Shown: one piece after another, positions 17,547-26,866 of the stretch
Numbering within the stretch: the first letter of the stretch is position 1
Layout of the letters: each line of letters begins with the position of its first letter
Program-made: the position numbers and the translations under genes
Origin: Izhakiella capsodis
GTDB taxonomy: Bacteria; Pseudomonadota; Gammaproteobacteria; Enterobacterales; Enterobacteriaceae
Reading direction: 5' to 3'
Length of the DNA: 64,000 bases
NCBI RefSeq assembly: GCF_900115045.1
Contig: NZ_FOVC01000005.1
Location: 124,001 to 188,000, forward strand
The notes under the pieces: generated by a model
The model's input: the letters and a program-made list of their open reading frames with translations, nothing else
The model's database searches: none
Told to the model about the DNA's origin: nothing

Positions 17547-18605
17547 TCAGCGCAACACATGCATTATCAGCAAGTTGATGGCGCCGCCGCCGACAATCAG
17601 CCAGATAAACAGCATCAATCCCAGAAGCAGGGGGCGCAGGCTGGCTTTACGCAGCTGGTTGAGATGTGTGGTCAGTCCCAGGGCTGCCATTGCCACTGCC
17701 AGCAGCAGATCATCGATTTGACCGATATTTTTTATCAGCGCCGGAGACAGCAGATGAAAAGAGTTAAACAGTGCCACCAGCATAAAAACCAGTGCAAACC
17801 ATGGGAAGGTTATCTTTCGGACATGTCCCTCCCGGGTGGGTTCGGTGCGTCTGACACGCATACCCAGCAGCACTAAAAAAGGAGCCAGCATCATTACCCG
17901 CAGCATTTTGGCGATGACTGCCGTATTTTCAGCCTCAGGGCTAACCGCATGAGCAGCAGCGACTACCTGTGCCACCTCATGCATCGTCGAACCGGTGTAA
18001 ATGCCGTATTGTGCTGCGTCCATAGCCGGTATCAGATGGGCAAATTCACGCCACATGAATGGGTAGAGAAAAATCCCGATCGTACCAAAAATCACCACTG
18101 TCGCCACTGCGACTGCTACCTTTGATGACTCGGCTTTAATCACCGGTTCGGTCGCCAGCACGGCAGCGGCACCGCAGATGCTGCTACCCGCGCCAATTAG
18201 CCAGACCGTTTCCCTGTCCAGACCAAGCAAACGCCGTCCCAGGCAGCAGGCCAGCATGAATGTGCTGCTCAGCGTGAGAATATCAATCAAGATGCCGCTG
18301 GCACCGACATCCAGAATCTGCTGGAAGGTCAGACGAAAGCCGTAAAGGATGATGCCAGCGCGCAATAATATCTGCTTAGAGAATAAAACGCCGCCGTCAC
18401 AGTATCGGTATAGAGACGGATAGAGGGTATTGCCAGCAATAATGCCAGCGATGATCGCCAGCGTCAGAGCCCCAAGCCCGAAACCGATGACCTAAGGCAG
18501 CCTGCCGAGCCAGATAGCCGCTGCTGCGATCAAGGCTGTCAGTATGAGTCCGGGAAGAAAATGCCCCAGGTTACGATGATGTTTAGCCAGACAAATATCG
18601 GCCAT
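17547..18605 (-). pseudogene. yeiH: YeiH family membrane protein with an in-frame amber codon
   Basis: From ATG 18605, with an excellent 'aaggagat' site, the frame reads 'MADICLAKHHRNLGHF' and continues for 352 codons to 17547. It is interrupted only by TAG at 18492-18494 (codon 38, in '...WLGRLP*VIGFGLG'). Everything after the stop is intact: CDGGVLFSKQ, 'GAGSSICGAAAVL', 'TVAVATVVIFGTIG' region and a C-terminal membrane segment. A 272-residue frame from a later ATG (18365) would lack the first membrane segments. The family (UPF0324/YeiH) has about ten membrane segments and has been linked to sulfite export under YeiE control. This is either a recent nonsense mutation or a base-call error. 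Confidence 0.8.
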
Positions 18606-18797
18606 TGCTTATCTCCTTTGTTATCGGAAAGAGAGTGCCGGTTGCTGGTTTAAAAGAAAAATTGATTATATAGTTATAATCAATCGGAATATTTTGTTAA
18701 GTATGAAATTAACGCTTGCCGCTGTGGTTAGCCTCCGCAGCTTAACGGCGGCCAGTAGCAATGAGCCTTATGACAACGAAGACGGGGATCGGGATAT

Positions 18798-19673
18798 ATG
18801 CACATTACGCTGCGTCAGCTAGCGGTTTTTTGCGAGGTGCTGAAAAGTCGCTCTACGACTCAGGCGTCTCAGATACTTTCGCTTTCCCAGTCAGCGGTCA
18901 GTGCGGCGTTGGCAGAACTTGAGGGACAACTTGGGGTACAGCTGTTTGATCGTGTAGGTAAGCGTCTGATGATTAATGAATATGGTCGATTGCTGTACCC
19001 ACGGGCTGTCGCGCTGCTGCAACAAACCAGCGAAATTGAGCAGTTGTTTCATGAAGATAAAGGTGCGCTACGAATCTATGCCAGCAGTACTATCGGCAAT
19101 TACATCTTGCCGGCGATGCTAGCGAAATATCGCCGTGAGAATCCCGATCTGCCCCTTGATATCAGCGTCGGCAATAGCCTGGATGTGATAAATGCTGTTA
19201 TCGATTTTCGCGTCGATATTGGTTTGATTGAAGGCCCGTGCCACATGGCAGAGCTGATCTCTCAACCCTGGCTTGAGGATCTGCTGGTGGTGTTTGCCGC
19301 CCCCGATTCCCCGTTGTTACGTGAGTCAGCGAGCTTAACGTCGTTGGCTGCTGCCCCCTGGATCCTGCGGGAAAGCGGGTCAGGAACGCGCGAAATTGTT
19401 AATTATCTACTGCTTTCACACCTGCCGAAATTTCAGATGGTAATGGAATTGGGTAATTCAGAGGCCATCAAGCACGCCGTCAGGTATGGATTGGGGATCA
19501 GCTGTTTATCCCGTCGGGTCATTGCCGAGCAGCTGGCAAGTGGCACGCTGGTAGAAGTACCGCTGCCAGCGCCACTGGGACAGCTGAAGCGTACATTGTA
19601 CCGTATTCACCACAAGCAGAAGCATCTGTCAACGGCGCTGGCGCGTTTTCTCAGTTATGCTCCTGAAGCATAG
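18798..19673 (+). CDS. yeiE: LysR-type regulator YeiE
   Basis: 291 residues. An N-terminal winged helix-turn-helix (about 1-60, 'STTQASQILSLSQSAVSAAL') and a substrate-binding domain from about residue 90 ('LRIYASSTIGNYILPAML') give the LysR layout. YeiE in Salmonella and E. coli has been reported to sense sulfite and control yeiH and stress or motility genes. It is divergent from yeiH across 192 bases, the usual arrangement for a LysR regulator and its target. An AT-rich patch near 18660-18700 between them may hold its binding site. Confidence 0.92.
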   Translation: MHITLRQLAVFCEVLKSRSTTQASQILSLSQSAVSAALAELEGQLGVQLFDRVGKRLMINEYGRLLYPRAVALLQQTSEIEQLFHEDKGALRIYASSTIGNYILPAMLAKYRRENPDLPLDISVGNSLDVINAVIDFRVDIGLIEGPCHMAELISQPWLEDLLVVFAAPDSPLLRESASLTSLAAAPWILRESGSGTREIVNYLLLSHLPKFQMVMELGNSEAIKHAVRYGLGISCLSRRVIAEQLASGTLVEVPLPAPLGQLKRTLYRIHHKQKHLSTALARFLSYAPEA

Positions 19674-19811
19674 GCTTTTTTTTTATAACGCAAAGCGCTT
19701 ATAATCCCTCGCTGATTATGAAGCTATCTAATAACTCCTGGTTAATGCTATATCAGTCAAAGCGCTCTGATACAATCGCGCCCTATTTTTTACTTTGAAC
19801 AGCGTTTTAAT

Positions 19812-21284
19812 ATGGCTGAGAATATTAACAGAACAGAACCCACAACATTACGTCGCGAGCTTAAGGCTCGTCATCTGACAATGATCGCCATTGGTGGATC
19901 GATTGGTACCGGTTTGTTTGTCGCCTCGGGAGCAACCATTTCTCAGGCAGGCCCGGGGGGCGCGTTATTGTCTTATGCGTTGATCGGGGTGATGGTTTAT
20001 TTCCTGATGACCAGTCTTGGCGAACTTGCTGCTTTTATGCCGGTATCGGGGTCTTTTTCAACCTATGGCGCGAAGTATGTTGAAGAAGGCTTCGGCTTCG
20101 CTCTGGGCTGGAACTACTGGTACAACTGGGCTGTGACCATTGCTGTCGATTTGGTTGCTTCACAGCTGGTTATGAGTTACTGGTTTCCGGATAGTCCCGG
20201 CTGGGTATGGAGCGCGCTGTTTCTTGGCGTGATGTTTCTGCTGAACTACATCTCGGTGAAAGGTTTCGGCGAAGCGGAATATTGGTTTTCGCTGATAAAA
20301 GTTGCCACGGTGGTTATTTTCATTGTGGTCGGCACTCTGATGATTTGGGGCATTTTACACGGCGCCAAAGATGCCGGCTGGCATAACTGGCATATCGGGG
20401 ATGCGCCTTTTGTTGGTGGTTTCGCCTCAATGATCGGTGTTGCGATGATCGTTGGTTTTTCTTTTCAAGGCACCGAGCTGATCGGCATCGCGGCCGGTGA
20501 GTCAGAAAATCCAACGAAAAATATCCCCCGGGCGATGCGTCAGGTGTTCTGGCGTATTTTGCTGTTTTATATCTTCGCGATTTTGATTATCAGCCTGATT
20601 ATTCCTTATACCGATCCGAGCCTGCTGCGCAACGATGTTAAAGATATCAGCGTCAGCCCGTTTACCCTCGTATTTCGCCATGCAGGGTTACTGTCAGCTG
20701 CGGCAGTAATGAATGCGGTTATTCTGACCGCCGTGCTGTCTGCAGGCAACTCGGGTATCTATGCTTCCACGCGCATGCTCTATACCCTCGCCACTGAAGG
20801 GAAAGCCCCCCGGGTTTTTGCCAGACTGTCCGCCAGTGGGGTACCTCGGAACGCGCTGTATGCAACAACCTTAGTTGCCGCGCTGTGCTTCCTTAGCTCG
20901 ATGTTTGGTAATCAGACCGTTTATCTCTGGCTGTTGAATACGTCCGGCATGACGGGTTTCATTGCCTGGTTAGGCATTGCTATCAGCCATTACCGTTTTC
21001 GTAAAGGTTATGTGATGCAGGGTTATGACGTCACCGATTTACCGTACCGCTCGGCTCTCTTTCCACTGGGGCCGATCTTCGCTTTCATTCTTTGTTTAGC
21101 CATCACGCTTGGCCAAAACTATCAGGCGTTTCTTCAGGCGCGCATCGACTGGTATGGCGTAACAGCGACCTACATCGGCATTCCGCTGTTTCTGGTGTTA
21201 TGGTTCGGCTATAAGCTGGTACGTAAAACGCGTTTTATCAAGTATAGCGAAATGGAATTCTCTGGCCTGAGTAAAAAGCGCTGA
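19812..21284 (+). CDS. lysP: Lysine-specific permease LysP (APC family)
   Basis: 490 residues with twelve membrane segments. The amino-acid permease signature begins 'LKARHLTMIAIGGSIGTGLF' (about 17-36), and 'GFSFQGTELIGIAAGESENP' lies in the middle. It imports lysine with protons and in E. coli also acts with CadC as a lysine sensor. It is co-oriented with and follows yeiE by 138 bases, as in E. coli, and ends at an intrinsic terminator. In E. coli the next gene is cirA; here an iron-type ABC pair takes its place. Confidence 0.95.
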   Translation: MAENINRTEPTTLRRELKARHLTMIAIGGSIGTGLFVASGATISQAGPGGALLSYALIGVMVYFLMTSLGELAAFMPVSGSFSTYGAKYVEEGFGFALGWNYWYNWAVTIAVDLVASQLVMSYWFPDSPGWVWSALFLGVMFLLNYISVKGFGEAEYWFSLIKVATVVIFIVVGTLMIWGILHGAKDAGWHNWHIGDAPFVGGFASMIGVAMIVGFSFQGTELIGIAAGESENPTKNIPRAMRQVFWRILLFYIFAILIISLIIPYTDPSLLRNDVKDISVSPFTLVFRHAGLLSAAAVMNAVILTAVLSAGNSGIYASTRMLYTLATEGKAPRVFARLSASGVPRNALYATTLVAALCFLSSMFGNQTVYLWLLNTSGMTGFIAWLGIAISHYRFRKGYVMQGYDVTDLPYRSALFPLGPIFAFILCLAITLGQNYQAFLQARIDWYGVTATYIGIPLFLVLWFGYKLVRKTRFIKYSEMEFSGLSKKR

Positions 21285-21293
21285 TGAATTGGC

Positions 21294-21320
21294 AAAAAGC
21301 ATCCCGATGGGTGCTTTTTT
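21294..21320 (+). terminator. Intrinsic terminator of lysP
   Basis: AAAAAGCATCC, loop CGAT, GGGTGCTTTTTT: stem and T-run immediately after the lysP stop. Confidence 0.8.
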
Positions 21321-21510
21321 TATCGTTACCTATTACTGCTAATTTTTACAATTAAGCTTCTTGTGAAATGGCGGCGGTAACATTGTCCGGATGATACTAT
21401 CCACCAGCATGATACCACTGGCCGCTGTTTGCAGGGCGGTCTGATAAATAGATTCATTTCCCCTGACGCCGGTAAAATCTGGCGTTCAGTGAATGGCAGG
21501 CGAATAGAAT

Positions 21511-22590
21511 ATGGGCTTGAGGCTATCTGCTGTGCGGCTACAAGCCGGAACTCCAACCGATCAACTCCGTCATTATCACCAACTTTTGCGCCATCGCTTA
21601 TGGCTGATGTTGCTGCTGCTATTGGCAATCCTCGCATCGCTGGCGCTGGATTTTACCTTCGGTCCTGCCGGGCTGACATTACATACACTGGCCGATACGC
21701 TGATCTATCCGGCGCAGGCCGATCCCAGTACCCGATTGATCGTCTGGGATATCCGTCTGCCCTATGCATTAATGGCGGTCGTTGTCGGTATGGCTCTCGG
21801 GCTGGCTGGCGCCGAGATGCAAACCATTCTGAATAATCCCCTGGCAAGCCCCTTTACCTTGGGAGTATCTTCTGCAGCGGCGTTCGGCGCCGCATTGGCT
21901 ATTGTTGCCGGTATAACCCTTCCGGGTATCCCTGACCGCTGGGTTATTTCCGCCAACGCTTTTGCATTTGCACTGTTTGCTGCGGTGATGCTGGATGCGG
22001 TAACTCGCTGGACGCGGGTAGCAACTTCCGGTGTGGTGTTATTTGGCATAGCGTTGGTGTTTACCTTCAACGCGCTGGTTTCAATGATGCAGTTCATTGC
22101 GAGTGAAGATACCTTGCAAGGACTGGTGTTCTGGACGATGGGAAGTCTGGCACGTGCTTCATGGCAAAAGCTGGCGGTGCTGGCGTTGGCGCTGATTATT
22201 CTTATGCCGTGGAGTATGCTCAACGCCTGGAAGCTGACCGCTCTGCGTCTCGGTGAGGATCGCGCCGCCAGTTTTGGTATCAACGTGCGCCGTTTGCGAC
22301 TGGGTACGTTACTGCGCATCAGCATCCTTTCCGCGCTGGCAGTGGCCTTCGTCGGCCCGGTAGGTTTTATTGGTCTGGTCGCCCCCCATATTGCTCGCCT
22401 GCTGTGTGGTGAGGATCACCGTTACTATCTGCCCGCCAGTGCGCTGACTGGCGGCCTGGTGCTTTCACTGGCATCAATAGCGGCGAAAAATTTGCTTCCC
22501 GGCGTCATTCTTCCGGTTGGGATCGTCACCGCGTTAATCGGCATACCTTTCTTTCTGGCAATCATTCTGCGTTACAGGGCAAGTCTATGA
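21511..22590 (+). CDS. FecCD-family ABC transporter permease (siderophore/heme/cobalamin type)
   Basis: 359 residues. The cytosolic N-terminus of about 30 residues is followed by roughly nine to ten membrane segments. The FecCD signatures are clear: 'IRLPYALMAVVVGMALGLAGAEMQ' region (about 87-110), 'NNPLASPFTLGVSSAAAFGA', and near the C-terminus 'FVGPVGFIGLVAPHIARLL'. Substrate is likely an iron chelate, but the sequence does not decide which. The start ATG 21511 has 'aggcg' nine bases before it. The last four bases overlap the ATPase gene. No binding protein or TonB receptor gene accompanies it. Confidence 0.88.
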   Translation: MGLRLSAVRLQAGTPTDQLRHYHQLLRHRLWLMLLLLLAILASLALDFTFGPAGLTLHTLADTLIYPAQADPSTRLIVWDIRLPYALMAVVVGMALGLAGAEMQTILNNPLASPFTLGVSSAAAFGAALAIVAGITLPGIPDRWVISANAFAFALFAAVMLDAVTRWTRVATSGVVLFGIALVFTFNALVSMMQFIASEDTLQGLVFWTMGSLARASWQKLAVLALALIILMPWSMLNAWKLTALRLGEDRAASFGINVRRLRLGTLLRISILSALAVAFVGPVGFIGLVAPHIARLLCGEDHRYYLPASALTGGLVLSLASIAAKNLLPGVILPVGIVTALIGIPFFLAIILRYRASL

Positions 22591-23372
22591 TGCAGGGGCT
22601 TCGCATTTGCAATTTTAGCGCCGGTTATGCCAAACGGCAGGTGATCGAGAATCTGACGGTGCCACCGCTGCCGCGCGGAAAAATAACCGTGTTGCTGGGG
22701 CCGAATGGCTGCGGGAAATCGACCCTTTTGCGGGCGCTGGCCGGATTAAACCAGGCTAAGGGAGAGCTATGGCTGAATGGTGAGGGGCTACAGACGCAGC
22801 CCTTTGCCCGCCGTGCTGAACGTGTCGTTTATCTACCGCAGTCGCTGCCTGCCGGGGTGCATCTGCACGTTCTGGAATCGGTTCTGGTTGCGCGTCAGGC
22901 CTCCTCTGGCAAGTCGGGAGCCGAGGCACAAGCGGAAGCAATGGCGCTGCTTGAGCAGTTGGGCATTGCCTCGCTGGCACTTTGCTATCTGGATCAACTC
23001 TCCGGCGGGCAGAAGCAGCTGGTGGGATTGGCGCAGTCATTGATTCGACGGCCAGAGCTGCTGTTACTTGATGAACCGCTAAGCGCGCTGGATCTTAATT
23101 ATCAGTTCCATGTCATGGATCTGATTGCACGTGAAACCCGCCAACGTCATATCATTACCGTGGTGGTCGTGCATGATATTAATATCGCATTGCGCCACGG
23201 CGAACACGTGCTTTTGCTGCTCAACGGTGAGCTGATTGATAGCGGCGAACCGGCGCAGGTCATCACCCCAGAAAACCTTGCGCGCACATACGGTGTGCAA
23301 AGCCGTATTGAGTGTTGCAGTCGAGGGATCCCCCAGGTATTTATCGACGGGCTGGTTGCGCGTCCGGGCTGA
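22587..23372 (+). CDS. ABC transporter ATP-binding protein (FecE/FepC type)
   Basis: 261 residues. Walker A is GPNGCGKST (about 38-46), the signature motif LSGGQKQ lies near 139, Walker B with catalytic Glu is LLLLDEPLSALD (about 157-168), and the switch His is in 'VVVVHDINIALRHG'. It overlaps the permease stop by four bases, so the two are translationally coupled. It powers import by the adjacent FecCD-type permease. A terminator follows about 75 bases downstream. Confidence 0.9.
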   Translation: MMQGLRICNFSAGYAKRQVIENLTVPPLPRGKITVLLGPNGCGKSTLLRALAGLNQAKGELWLNGEGLQTQPFARRAERVVYLPQSLPAGVHLHVLESVLVARQASSGKSGAEAQAEAMALLEQLGIASLALCYLDQLSGGQKQLVGLAQSLIRRPELLLLDEPLSALDLNYQFHVMDLIARETRQRHIITVVVVHDINIALRHGEHVLLLLNGELIDSGEPAQVITPENLARTYGVQSRIECCSRGIPQVFIDGLVARPG

Positions 23373-23445
23373 AAGCTGAAGGGGATTATTTTCGTGGCGA
23401 GTGCGTTAAGTGCGGGTTTGTCGTTCTTCTGATGGAATTATGAAT

Positions 23446-23478
23446 AAAAACCACGCCCCGTTACGGGGCGTGGTTTTA
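23446..23478. terminator. Bidirectional terminator between ABC operon and fghA
   Basis: AAAAACCACGCCCCG, loop TTA, CGGGGCGTGGTTTT form a strong GC-rich stem flanked by A- and T-runs. It lies between the convergent ABC operon and fghA and overlaps the fghA stop by a few bases. Confidence 0.85.
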
Positions 23479-24315
23479 GTCGAACAAAAACTGAGCGTGA
23501 AAGCGCAGGTGATCCTCTACCACGCTACTGATAAAGAAGTAGCTATGGTCGTAGCCAGGCTGAATGCGCAAGGTTAGCGGATAATTCTTCTCACTGGCGA
23601 TAGCTTCCAGCCGCTCCGGTTGCAGCTGCCCGGCAAGAAACTGGTCGCTTTCGCCCTGATCGATCAGCATGGGTAACTGATGTTCAGCGCACCGCAACAG
23701 ATGACAGCTATCATACTGCCACCACTGCGTTTCATCCTGACCCAAATAGGTGCGGAATGCCTTCTGTCCCCAGGGTACGTCGCAGGGGTTTACCACCGGC
23801 GCAAAGGCAGAGGCTGAGGTGAACTGGCCCGGATTGCGCAATGCCAGCATCAGGGCACCATGTCCCCCCATCGAATGGCCCATAATCGCCTGTCGCTCAT
23901 CGATGTCAAAGTTATCCCTAATCAGCAGCGGAAGCTCGGACTGAATGTAATCATACATCCTGAAATGCTCGCTCCAGGGTGGCTGAGTTGCATTAAGATA
24001 AAAGCCTGCGCCCTGGCCAAGATCGTATGCCTCGTCGTTAGCAACCTTGTCGCCGCGCGGACTGGTATCCGGCATTACCAACAGAATACCCAGTTGCTGC
24101 GCGACGCGCTGAGCGCCACTTTTGCTGCTGAAATTCTCATCTGTGCAGGTCAGGCCAGCAAGGCAATAAAGCGTCGGTGGCAGCCTGGTGCCGCGCGGTT
24201 CCGGCAAAAAGATGCTAAAGGTCATCGGACAGTTCAGACTGGACGAATAGTGACGATAACGCTGCTGCCAGCCGCCAAACAGGCGATGATTCTCCAGTAA
24301 CTCCAGGGTGCTCAT
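23476..24315 (-). CDS. fghA: S-formylglutathione hydrolase
   Basis: 279 residues of the esterase-D family of alpha/beta hydrolases. The nucleophile elbow is GHSMGG with Ser148; the acid is likely the Asp in 'GESDQF' and the His that in 'PGYDHSYFF'. It hydrolyses S-formylglutathione to formate and glutathione, the last step of glutathione-dependent formaldehyde removal. It starts 12 bases after frmA on the same strand, so the two are almost certainly cotranscribed. E. coli has two paralogues (frmB and yeiG). The position beside folE corresponds to yeiG, but the pairing with a dehydrogenase resembles frm. Confidence 0.94.
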   Translation of the reverse strand: MSTLELLENHRLFGGWQQRYRHYSSSLNCPMTFSIFLPEPRGTRLPPTLYCLAGLTCTDENFSSKSGAQRVAQQLGILLVMPDTSPRGDKVANDEAYDLGQGAGFYLNATQPPWSEHFRMYDYIQSELPLLIRDNFDIDERQAIMGHSMGGHGALMLALRNPGQFTSASAFAPVVNPCDVPWGQKAFRTYLGQDETQWWQYDSCHLLRCAEHQLPMLIDQGESDQFLAGQLQPERLEAIASEKNYPLTLRIQPGYDHSYFFISSVVEDHLRFHAQFLFD

Positions 24316-24327
24316 AGTTGCTCCTGT

Positions 24328-25449
24328 TTAGCGGTAATGGATGACGGTGCGAATAGATTTCCCTTCATGCATCAGCTCAAATGCCTGATTGATATCCTCG
24401 AGTTTGAGGTTGTGAGTAATAAAATCGTTAAGGGTAAACTTGCCGTCAAGATAATCCTGTACGATGCCGGGCAGCTGGCTGCGACCTTTTACGCCGCCAA
24501 AGGCAGAACCGCGCCAGACGCGTCCGGTAACCAGCTGAAAGGGGCGGGTAGCGATTTCTTCGCCTGAACCGGCAACGCCGATAATGACAGATTCGCCCCA
24601 GCCTTTGTGGCAGCATTCCAGCGCGGAGCGCATCACGTTCACGTTACCGATACATTCGAAAGAAAAATCCACGCCGCCGTCAGTCAGCTCAACGATGACA
24701 TCCTGAATGGGTTTGTCATAATCTTTTGGATTGATGAGGTCAGTGGCACCCAGTTTGCGAGCCAGATCGAATTTACTGGTGTTGATATCGATAGCGATAA
24801 TACGCCCGGCATTTGCCATTTTTGCACCAATTATCGCCGATAATCCAATGCCGCCGAGGCCAAAGATTGCCACAGTATCACCGGGTTTCACTTTTGCCGT
24901 ATTCATCACCGCACCCATGCCGGTAGTGACGCCGCAGCCGAGCAAGCAAACCTCTTCCAGCGGTGCTTCTTGGCTGATTTTTGCCAGTGATATTTCCGGT
25001 ACTACGGTATATTCCGAAAAGGTAGAGGTGCCCATATAGTGGAAAATAGGCTGGCCGTCTTTAAAAAAGCGCGTGGTGCCATCCGGCATCAAGCCTTTGC
25101 CCTGTGTTGCGCGGATCGCCTGACAAAGATTGGTTTTACCGGATAAGCAGAACTTACATTTACCGCATTCCGGCGTATAAAGAGGGATCACATGATCGCC
25201 AACTTCAACGCTGGTAACACCTTCTCCGACCGCTTCAACTACGCCGCCGCCTTCATGACCAAGAATGGCAGGGAAAACCCCTTCGGGATCTTTCCCTGAC
25301 AGCGTGTAGGCATCAGTATGGCAAACGCCCGTTGCCACAATGCGTACCAGCACTTCGCCTTTTTGTGGCGGCATCAGGTCGACCTCTTCTATTTTCAGCG
25401 GCTCGCCGGCGGCCCAGGCAACAGCAGCACGGGTTTTAATCATTTTCAT
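24328..25449 (-). CDS. frmA: S-(hydroxymethyl)glutathione dehydrogenase / class III alcohol dehydrogenase
   Basis: 373 residues. Zinc alcohol dehydrogenase ligands are visible: catalytic Cys43 and His65-Glu66 (GHEGGG), and the structural zinc cluster Cys95, 98, 101 and 109. The nucleotide-binding loop is GLGGIG. It oxidises S-hydroxymethylglutathione to S-formylglutathione with NAD. In E. coli frmA is preceded by the repressor frmR; here a LysR gene lies 62 bases upstream on the same strand instead. A second ATG at 25443 is an alternative start. Confidence 0.95.
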   Translation of the reverse strand: MKMIKTRAAVAWAAGEPLKIEEVDLMPPQKGEVLVRIVATGVCHTDAYTLSGKDPEGVFPAILGHEGGGVVEAVGEGVTSVEVGDHVIPLYTPECGKCKFCLSGKTNLCQAIRATQGKGLMPDGTTRFFKDGQPIFHYMGTSTFSEYTVVPEISLAKISQEAPLEEVCLLGCGVTTGMGAVMNTAKVKPGDTVAIFGLGGIGLSAIIGAKMANAGRIIAIDINTSKFDLARKLGATDLINPKDYDKPIQDVIVELTDGGVDFSFECIGNVNVMRSALECCHKGWGESVIIGVAGSGEEIATRPFQLVTGRVWRGSAFGGVKGRSQLPGIVQDYLDGKFTLNDFITHNLKLEDINQAFELMHEGKSIRTVIHYR

Positions 25450-25511
25450 CTCTGTTCTCCAGTTTGCATTTTTTCGGTGGTCAGTGGTGACGATAAGTTA
25501 ACCGGATCCGT

Positions 25512-26405
25512 TCAGGTCTCGTTAATTTCATCACATTTCTGCTGTCCAAAAAGCGTAATAATTAAGTATTTGAGTGCGTTCACATTGGGAGTAAAAGCCT
25601 CACTGCGCCAGATAAGCCAGGTCTGAGCATGGCTCATCTCATCGGGAAGGGGGTGCGTTTTTACCCTCTCGTGGCCGGATAATTGCTGTAGTACGCTGGT
25701 AGGAATAATTGCCAGCCCGGCTCCGCTGGCGACGATGGCCAACAGGGCATGGTAGGAATGGATTTCATTTATCGTGCCAGGTTGAACATCGGCACTTTCA
25801 TACCAGTTTACTAGCTGTTTGCGGTAAGAACAGCCTTGGCGAAAGCAAAATAGCCTCTGATTTGCGGCTCCACCCGGGCTTGTGATATCAGGGAAATCCG
25901 CGCAGGAGATGAGCACTAACTCCTCATTGAAGGCCACACAGCGATGCAGCTCATCATCGCTGATCGGATTATGGACCAGCGCCGCTGCCAGGGTGCCCAT
26001 TCGCACTTGCTCGGTGATTTCTTCGGCGGTGCCGATCCTCAGAGACAGATTTACCTGCGGATGACGCTGATGATAGGTGGCAAGCAATGCGGGGAGTTGG
26101 CTGGCAGCGGTGCTCTCCATCGCGCCAAGGGGAAACTGACCGGCAGGATCGCCACTGTGAGCCATATTTAGCGCTTCATTGCTTAACGCCAGGATGCGCC
26201 GGGCGTAGTTGAGAAAATTGTAGCCGACCGGCGATAACCTGATACGCTGTTTTTCCCGAATAAACAGGTCTGCGCCGAGTTCCTGCTCCAGTTGACGCAG
26301 GCGCGTCGTCAAGTTTGACGGCACGCGATGCAGCACTTCCGCTGCACGTGCCAACGAGCCAGTCTCTGCTACGGTGCAGAACATACGCAGTTGAATCAGA
26401 TCCAT
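25512..26405 (-). CDS. LysR-type regulator (PtrR/YneJ-like)
   Basis: 297 residues. The winged helix-turn-helix is at about 1-60 ('LARAAEVLHRVPSNLTTRL'), with the 'VPSNLTTR' recognition helix typical of the YneJ/PtrR branch, and a ligand-binding domain follows from about 90. It is co-oriented with and 62 bases upstream of frmA-fghA, so it may be cotranscribed with them or regulate them. LysR proteins more often face their targets divergently, so control of frmA is an inference from position only. No FrmR-like repressor is seen in the region. Confidence 0.85.
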   Translation of the reverse strand: MDLIQLRMFCTVAETGSLARAAEVLHRVPSNLTTRLRQLEQELGADLFIREKQRIRLSPVGYNFLNYARRILALSNEALNMAHSGDPAGQFPLGAMESTAASQLPALLATYHQRHPQVNLSLRIGTAEEITEQVRMGTLAAALVHNPISDDELHRCVAFNEELVLISCADFPDITSPGGAANQRLFCFRQGCSYRKQLVNWYESADVQPGTINEIHSYHALLAIVASGAGLAIIPTSVLQQLSGHERVKTHPLPDEMSHAQTWLIWRSEAFTPNVNALKYLIITLFGQQKCDEINET

Positions 26406-26866
26406 TTATTCTTTAATTGTAACTAAGTTTACTGTTACTGTTCATTTTTAGTGAGCATATCGCTAACGGCTAATGACCGCAAGCCTGACAGGGCAAACAA
26501 CAGAACGTCCTGAAATAGCCAGACTGGAGAGTGGATAGGGTCAGTGGTGGGAACGCAGCGCGCGCAATGATCTGAGCCGGGAACCGCCTCAAGGGGGGTA
26601 TGGAAAAGGGGACTTTTAACGTGAATCTCCAAACGCGCCAACAGCTCGCGCCAATATCGTTTTATTCACTTTGATATAGGCTGGACGATGGTATTGATGG
26701 TGGTGATTTTTTTTCCCGTAGCCTGAACGCCAGAATAGCAAATGAAACCATTTCACGGGGCTGTACTCGGTTTCACTGGATCGCAATCGTGATGTGCTCC
26801 AGAATAGCCGGTCAGAATGTATGCCGGAATTTTTCCGGCCTTGGTCCCTGCTGGAGAAAACCCTTT
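26406..26866. other. Intergenic region between LysR gene and folE
   Basis: About 460 bases containing the divergent promoters of the LysR gene and folE. A minus-strand frame at 26435-26641 ('MARLEIHVKSPLFHTPL') has no family resemblance I recognise and no clear ribosome site, so it is not called. 'gatgccggaatttttccggc' just before folE can fold as a small hairpin near 26820-26840, which might affect folE translation. Confidence 0.4.
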
